From Massospora cicadina (taxonomy: Eukaryota; Entomophthoromycota; Entomophthoromycetes; Entomophthorales; Entomophthoraceae), in NCBI GenBank assembly GCA_022478985.1, contig JAKSZP010014456.1, positions 124,001 through 188,000 of the forward strand: DNA of 64,000 nucleotides. The letters run 5' to 3'. The notes under the pieces are model-generated. The model did not search any database, had not been told where the DNA came from, and worked only from the letters and a program-made list of their open reading frames with translations. Shown piece after piece: positions 58,620 to 64,000 of this stretch. Within the stretch, counting starts at the first letter, position 1. Each line of letters begins with the position of its first letter. The translations under genes were made by a program, and so were the position numbers.

Positions 58620-60250
58620 CAATAAATGGCATCTACGCCATGGGCACCCGCTCCAGCCACTAACATGCCTCTTCCATACCTTCCACCATGTGGGACCTCT
58701 ATGACTAAGCCCAGATGCTGGCAGGAGAACTCACCCTGTGACCTGAACACTACATTCTCAACTTTGTTCACCCAGCTATCCATCTCCTACTCCAACTGGT
58801 TGGGTTTCATCATCAAGAAGTTTCCTGACAACTGGGGCTCACCCAAACCTTACACTCACACCTCATAGACTTCTATAACGCTGCCTCCTCCTTCATGCAT
58901 GACAACCGCAAAGCCATTATTGATAACTGACGATTGATCAATGAGGTCTGAGATCAAATTGTGATATTAGACAGGGGAATCTCTGACTACCTTGAGGACC
59001 TGCTGCGTCAAAACGTTCAGCTTCTTGAGGCAACTTGGAATCAGCGTCTCCTCCAGGTTGAAGAACTAGTATGGGCCCTGAAACAGCACTATTGGGAGCT
59101 GGCCTCTTGTGACTACCCTCCATGAGTACAGGACCTGAAGGGCCTAGGGGTCCTAAAGGGTCCTCAGGTCCCTCAGCACTTGGTGGCACTGAAGACCTAT
59201 GGCCGAGGGATGAGATAACAGCCGTGGCTGCCCTACATGATCAAATCCAACATGTAGCTCAGGGATATAGACACTGATCAGATGGAGTCCCCATTGACCC
59301 TAGGGTTTCCATTGAGGCATTGTCAGATGAAATGGACAACTTCAGTGTCTTTACTAAGCTTATGGACGCCCGCATCTCACAACTTGAACATACTTGTCAA
59401 GGGTTCAAAATTCGTTTGACCACCCTCAAGATCCAGCTTCACCTTCAGAGCACCGAGATCCATTCCTAAAGGAGCAGATGGCAACTAAGGCTTCTGTTTC
59501 CTCCCTCAACCAAAATTGGGATTTCATTCAAGAAGGCCATGGAACCTGTGGCTATGGCTAGACCATCAGGCTCCCTGCGACTATGTGGAGACTGAGATCT
59601 CAGAGCTGGTGCCCATCCCTGGCGTTAACACCTTTTCCACTCCTATTGTAACTAAATTTGAACCTAATTTTAAGGAAAGGTTCACCCCCAGATGATAATG
59701 CATTGCCTCCTTCCTGTACACATATGAGAGTTCCATGGAGGAGGCCACTGATTAATAGAAGGTGAAGCATATCCACTCCTATCTAGATAGTACCTCCTGG
59801 GAGATCATGACCCCCCATTTTAAGGAGTGCACCACCTGGGAACTGGTCCATACAGCCTTGATCCAAGAGTTTGGCAGCAATTAAACCCTGGCCAACCAAA
59901 AGCAAGCGTTCATGGGTATCTGACTGAATAAAGGAGAAAGCCTCATGGAGTTTGACAACTGCTTTTACGCCCAAGCGCAACCCTTGGTCACTACGAATTA
60001 TATTGCCCTGAATGATGCTATTACCGCTATCATTTCTGCTTTGGGATCATACCCTAATGTTCAAATGCATATGATTGGGCAGAAGAATGGGCTTATTTGT
60101 ATTTAAGAAATCAAGTTAGCACTTAATGAGATCCCTGCCTCGACTCTATACCTGTAAGTCCTGGGAAACATCCCCTGGCTCTTGATCAAGCCATCTTCTA
60201 TCCACGAGTAAAAAGACACTGAGGAGGATGGCGGTACCCCTTGTTACTCA
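58620..60250 (+). pseudogene. GyG gag with collagen-like tract
   Basis: An N-terminal domain near 58690-58910 (FVHPAIHLLLQLVGFHHQE) matches GyE gag. A helical, coiled-coil-like stretch follows (LLRQNVQLLEATWNQRLLQ, about 59000-59100). A Gly-X-Y tract at 59131-59175 (GPEGPRGPKGSSGPS) comes next in a shifted frame. After it come ALHDQIQHVAQG (like GyE) and a second helical region near 59310-59450. A capsid-like region follows to about 60200 (ESLMEFDNCFYAQAQPL). Stops are present. No zinc knuckle was found. Confidence 0.72.
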
Positions 60251-61690
60251 GGGTGATATCGCTCACATAGTAGACAAGCAATGAGTAACAGCTCTTCCTC
60301 TTCGGATCCCACCCCCAGTACCCACACTCACCTTGGCAGAACTGTTGCAGGGAATCTCAAAATCTGCGCCAAGATTGTCAAATTGAAATCAGTCAGATCT
60401 AATTTGAGTGGCAATCTGGCTGATGGCCAAATCTCAAATGGCTGGAAAGGCATGAAGACTGAGGTATTGGCCAGAACGCCCAACAGTTCCAATTCAATCA
60501 ATGTGCCAATAGAGCTAATATTAGGGGCATTGACAAGGGTTAAAGCCCTCTTTTGGCAATTTGGGCATTGCAGCCAATATGATGCCATTGACTGAACGAA
60601 CAGTTCAGCGACCAAGCGTGGGCGGGTTGGGCGTCCTGAACCTGTTCCCAACCAAATGGACCTGTCCCTATATGGAGTGGCCTTGGGGATCCCTGTCGCT
60701 CGTTGGGCCAAACACTGTCATGCCAACTGTCAGAAACGTAGCCAAGCCCCAGTGCAGACATTTGAGGTCAAACTGACAGCGACTCAGCCCACTGCCAAAT
60801 TTTGTGATGTCAGTTCTCAAGGAACAAACCCGCCCATTCCCAAACAATTTGCAAGTTAGGTCAAAATTGCGGGACCCAATCCCAACTTGTCACTACCCCA
60901 ATCAACCACTTAATCAGTTGCATAGAACTGAGAAAATTGTTGGTCAATTTTCTTCCTTTTCCTTCAAATAAAATTTTACCAAAAAACTAAACAAATTTTA
61001 TTATTCCTTCTGAGCGCATACCCTGATGGCATTTCCCTGGTGGCCTGTCAGTTCATATACCAGATGGGCTCTACAAGTACTCTTGGTCACTATGGCCCCC
61101 TCCATCATCAATCGGGTTCAGCGAGTCCAATATTTTTGGCTCTACAACCCCATGATCACTAACTTCCGGCAGCAATACATGGGGATATTGTGGCCATATG
61201 TCCACCAGTTGCAAGAGAGAATCTGTCTCCTTGGCCACCCCAGTTAAAATGACACCATATACCAAGGATCTTATTAAGACTATCGCAGTGATTCCACCCC
61301 CTGCAGCAAGACCCCTGGGTTGGGAGTGGGTTCAGTGTGGTTCATCACTGGGATCACTCTCACCATGTTGCTGCACCAACGTTTCATCATTTTTCAATGC
61401 CTGGCTCCATATCAAGTCATCCGGTCAGAAATGCCTCTGGCATTCTGGCTTGTTTTTTGGGTGCTTACACATCCTGACTGGCAGGCCGATCTAAACTTAT
61501 TCTGCCGTTTCCATGACAACACCATAAGGCTACAACTACAGGCCCCTCTAACCGCCCTAGGGTCCATGTGGTTGCAAACCAGAAGAATCTATGACCTCAA
61601 TGCACCCTTTGTAACGGTTTCAGAAATAGTGCCAAAACCTGCTGGAAACAACTTGTTGAGGAGGCGGGAAAAGGGCCATCAGTATTAAGG
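60251..61690 (+). other. GyG gag-protease interval, unassigned
   Basis: Open frames at 60281-60595, 61026-61247 and 61320-61688 (122 codons) do not resemble any family I know. A 127-codon minus frame (60328-60711) has a CPNC pair. An AT-rich run near 60960-61010 could mark an insertion boundary. It may be a decayed gag C-terminus or another insertion. Confidence 0.35.
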
Positions 61691-61889
61691 ATGAGGTGCT
61701 CCATGCTGACATCCCTACCCAGCCTCAAGTATCCTCCTTGAATGGACCTGGAACTGTCATACCTGAAGAAGAGGTTTCAGTATCTAATGAAAATAAAGAA
61801 GTTGATACTGCTTACTCTTCTTCTGATGACTCTATCATGTTCCTTATGTTATCGCCCCAGTTTGGAATTCTGGTTACCTGAGCTGCAGT

Positions 61890-62291
61890 TTGGGTTCTCA
61901 AATTCCGGTCCTTGCCATAGTTGACAGTGGCTCATCTGTGAACGTCATAACTTCCAAGTTGATGAAGCGCATCAAGATCACTCCAGATTTGCCACACTAT
62001 ATGGGACATGGAGCAGCTGGCCCACAATGTACCCAATCTATAGGAGCTTATTCCTCTCTGCCATTACAGTTTGAAAAGCTTGCTGGGAACACCCTCACGG
62101 TCGCTCTAGATAAACTAACCTATGATCTGCTCCTCAGAACTCAGTTTCTTCAAGAATATTCAGTGGTGCTACATTATAATGATGGCTTTCTATCCCTACT
62201 AGGGCATCGGGTCCCGATGATCTTTGAAAGTTCTTGTGACTCTAAGATGGAAATCAAAGCCTGGTCCTGTCTTCTGAAGAATGAGGGCTGA
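61890..62291 (+). CDS. GyG retropepsin-type protease domain, open frame
   Basis: 133 codons without interruption. Residues 10-18 read AIVDSGSSV, the catalytic DSG of an aspartic protease, followed by NVITSKLMKR. The C-terminal half (DLLLRTQFLQEYSVVLHY, then DGFLSLLGHRVPM) matches the GyC/GyD protease pattern. It would process Gag-Pol after dimerising. The ATG at 61890 is a frame start, not a proven initiation site, since this domain is normally part of a polyprotein. A stop separates it from RT. Confidence 0.75.
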   Translation: MGSQIPVLAIVDSGSSVNVITSKLMKRIKITPDLPHYMGHGAAGPQCTQSIGAYSSLPLQFEKLAGNTLTVALDKLTYDLLLRTQFLQEYSVVLHYNDGFLSLLGHRVPMIFESSCDSKMEIKAWSCLLKNEG

Positions 62292-62680
62292 ATTGATTAA
62301 CTCAAATATCTTATCAGGGGCTCCTGAGTCCGATTACCCCCTCCTGCTGTTGACAGACTGGAAGGGATGCTGATTTATTTTCCTAGGTGACTACTGCACC
62401 CCCAAGGTCCCAAGTCATTGTCAACACTCAGGGCCATGTCAACATTCCCTCGGGATACCTATTAGAAATCTGAAGCCTAGACAACCCATCCACAATGGAG
62501 GTGCTAACCTTCCAAGGAATCCTAGATCCAGTGTATGCCAGATTTATATCCGTGTTGTTGTCCAAACTAACTGAAAAACCCAAAATAGTAGGTCCAAGCA
62601 GTCCTGCAGCCTATCTCTAACTTTTACCAGTATAGGCTGTTGCCAAGGTCTGAAGCTTTGGTGCCTTAAGAGATTTCAGC

Positions 62681-63620
62681 TTGGAGTTGCCACCTTCAGT
62701 TAGCCTGGTTGACACCAATATTGGGAAGGACCTCTCAGATGGGCAGCATCATAAGGTCCAAAAATTGCTGGATGAGTATTCAGACATATTCTCAACCTCA
62801 ATCTATGACTTTGGAAGAATGACCGGAGTCTTACACCATGTGGAAACTGGAGACGCTCCCCCTTTCTGATCTCAGCCTTATTGAAAGAGCAAGGTCAAAG
62901 AGGCCCAGGTGATGTTGGAACTCAAAAAGTTACTCGAAGCTGGACTCCTGGTAACATCATGCACCCTTGGGCCTCCCCTCTTCTGCTGGCTTAGAAAAAG
63001 GATGGCAGCCACTGGGTGGTGATGGATTATTTATGACTTAACTCCATCACCAAAAAAGACAATTACCATCTGCCTCGAATTGATGACTCCCTCTATCTGC
63101 TTGCCGGTTCTCAGTAATTTTCAGCCATGGACCTTGCCAGTGGATATTGGCAGGTCGAGCTCCCCCTGAAGGCCGAGCCAAGTGCGCTCTCATCACCAAT
63201 GAAGGTCTATTTGAGCCCACTAGGATGCCCTAAGGCCTCTGTAATGCCCCTGCCACTTTCCAACATGCCATAGAGGGATCCTTGGGGACTCAAAGCTTTG
63301 ATGTGTCCTTGTCTACCTGGATGACATTACCATCTTCTTGTGAACCTTTAATGGACATGATGAGCATCTCAGAGAAGTCTTTGAACGACTTTGGAAGGCC
63401 TCTATCAAGCTCAAACCTTTGAAGTGCTCCTTCTTCCAATCCAAGCTGGAGTTTCTAGGACACAAAGTCTTCAAGCATGGCATCCAGCCTATACCGGACA
63501 AGATTGATACCATAGAGAAAATGTCACGCCCAAAGCTTAAGAAATATTCAGATATTCCAAGGCATGATGGGCTATTATTGACAATATATCCCCCGGTTTG
63601 CCGACCTATCTGAGCCATTG
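62681..63620 (+). pseudogene. GyG reverse transcriptase
   Basis: The N-terminal region at 62681-62869 (VQKLLDEYSDIFSTS) leads into fingers and palm in shifting frames. The catalytic box VLVYLDDITIF near 63305-63340 is intact. The thumb (LKCSFFQSKLEFLGHKVF) runs at 63419-63613. Stops and frameshifts lie at about 62867, 63030 and 63230. Confidence 0.8.
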
Positions 63621-63689
63621 TTCTACATCCTGCAAAAGAATGAGCCGTTTGAGTGGTGTCCTGAATAAGAACAGTCTTTTAATGCCTTA

Positions 63690-64000
63690 CGTATGGCTCT
63701 ATGTGCTAAACCCATTCTAGTTCACCTGAGCTTTGACCAACCCTTCATGTTGTTCACGGATGTGAGTGATGTCACAGTTGGGGCTATCCTAGCCCAACAT
63801 GACGAAAACCAGGTCAACCATCCTGTGGCCTACTTCAGTAAGACACTAAGTAAAGCTGAGAAAAACTTCACTGTTACTAATAGAGAATTTCTAGCCATCT
63901 TGCTAGCCATCAAAACATTTTAGCCTTATCTCTACAGTACTCACTACTATTATTACAGATCATTCCTCGCTCTGGTGGCTTCAACAAATGAAGGACCCCA
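63690..64000 (+). pseudogene. GyG RNase H, truncated by the window end
   Basis: Open from 63693 to 63923: LFTDVSDVTVGAILAQHD, then SKTLSKAEKNFTVTNREFLA, as in gypsy RNase H with the first catalytic Asp in FTD. A TAG at 63921-63923 breaks it, and the domain runs off the window (DHSSLWWLQQMKDP-like). Confidence 0.8.

Larger units (their letters stand above)
57940..64000 (+). mobile_element. GyG: gypsy element, 5' part
   Basis: A 5' LTR, PBS, gag, protease, RT and the start of RNase H, cut by the window end. It interrupts the GyF RT. The expected TSD is GCCAC (57935-57939), testable only with sequence beyond the window. The open protease frame and intact YLDD make it one of the less decayed gypsy elements here. 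Confidence 0.8.

Noticed and set aside
58938..59189. Minus-strand Pro/Gly-rich frame
   Set aside because: It is the complement of the GyG collagen-like coding and has no support of its own.
9..63990. CRISPR arrays, operons, bacterial promoters or rRNA genes
   Set aside because: None seen; the content is eukaryotic retroelements throughout.

Overview
This 64 kb window holds no host gene that I can recognise. It is a stack of decayed transposable elements inserted into one another. It reads as intergenic DNA of a large, AT-rich, repeat-laden eukaryotic nuclear genome: Ty3/gypsy LTR retrotransposons (one with a chromodomain), APE-type LINEs of the L1/Tx1 kind, tRNA-derived SINEs and short non-autonomous elements. 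A fungus or plant is possible; the sequence does not settle which. Most coding regions are broken by frameshifts and stops, so they are given as pseudogenes. The boundaries rest on target-site duplications (TSDs), LTR ends, primer-binding sites (PBS) and polypurine tracts (PPT) read directly.

Element names used here: GyA to GyG are gypsy elements, L1a to L1c LINEs, OoA to OoC elements carrying only a LINE-type ORF1, S1 and S2 SINEs, and TrC a miniature LTR element. Layout: GyA (+, left edge to 2876) sits inside the reverse transcriptase of GyB (+). GyB resumes at 2877, and its 3' LTR starts at 5004 and ends near 53591. GyC (+, 5030-50916, TSD ACTAG) is inserted in that LTR. Inside GyC lie OoB (5765-7662, in the 5' LTR), TrC (11416-13467), L1a (14918-20142), GyD (20370-42311, TSD GTAGC), L1c (43494-48774, in the 3' LTR) and a possible TIR element with S2 (49601-50730). 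Inside GyD lies GyE (-, 23727-36228), and inside GyE lie L1b (28924-34138) and S1 (34197-34500). OoC (-, 51531-53446) is in the GyB LTR remnant. This gives five levels: GyB > GyC > GyD > GyE > L1b or S1.

Right of 53591 comes an unassigned stretch with a weak gag-like reading frame. Then comes GyF (-, about 54880-57939), a chromovirus with a decayed chromodomain. Its RT is interrupted by GyG (+, 57940 to the window end), which has a 5' LTR, PBS, gag, an open protease frame and RT/RNase H.

The elements form an interacting community. The SINEs and OoC end in the same 3' tail as the LINEs, which suggests they borrow the LINE machinery. OoB and OoC encode only a LINE-like RNA-binding ORF1. GyE and GyG share an unusual Gag: a conserved N-terminal domain, then a collagen-like Gly-X-Y tract next to predicted coiled coil. 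GyC, GyD, TrC and GyG share one PBS type. The LINEs overlap ORF1 and ORF2 by 22 nt (two copies) and carry hairpins at the ORF2 start codon.
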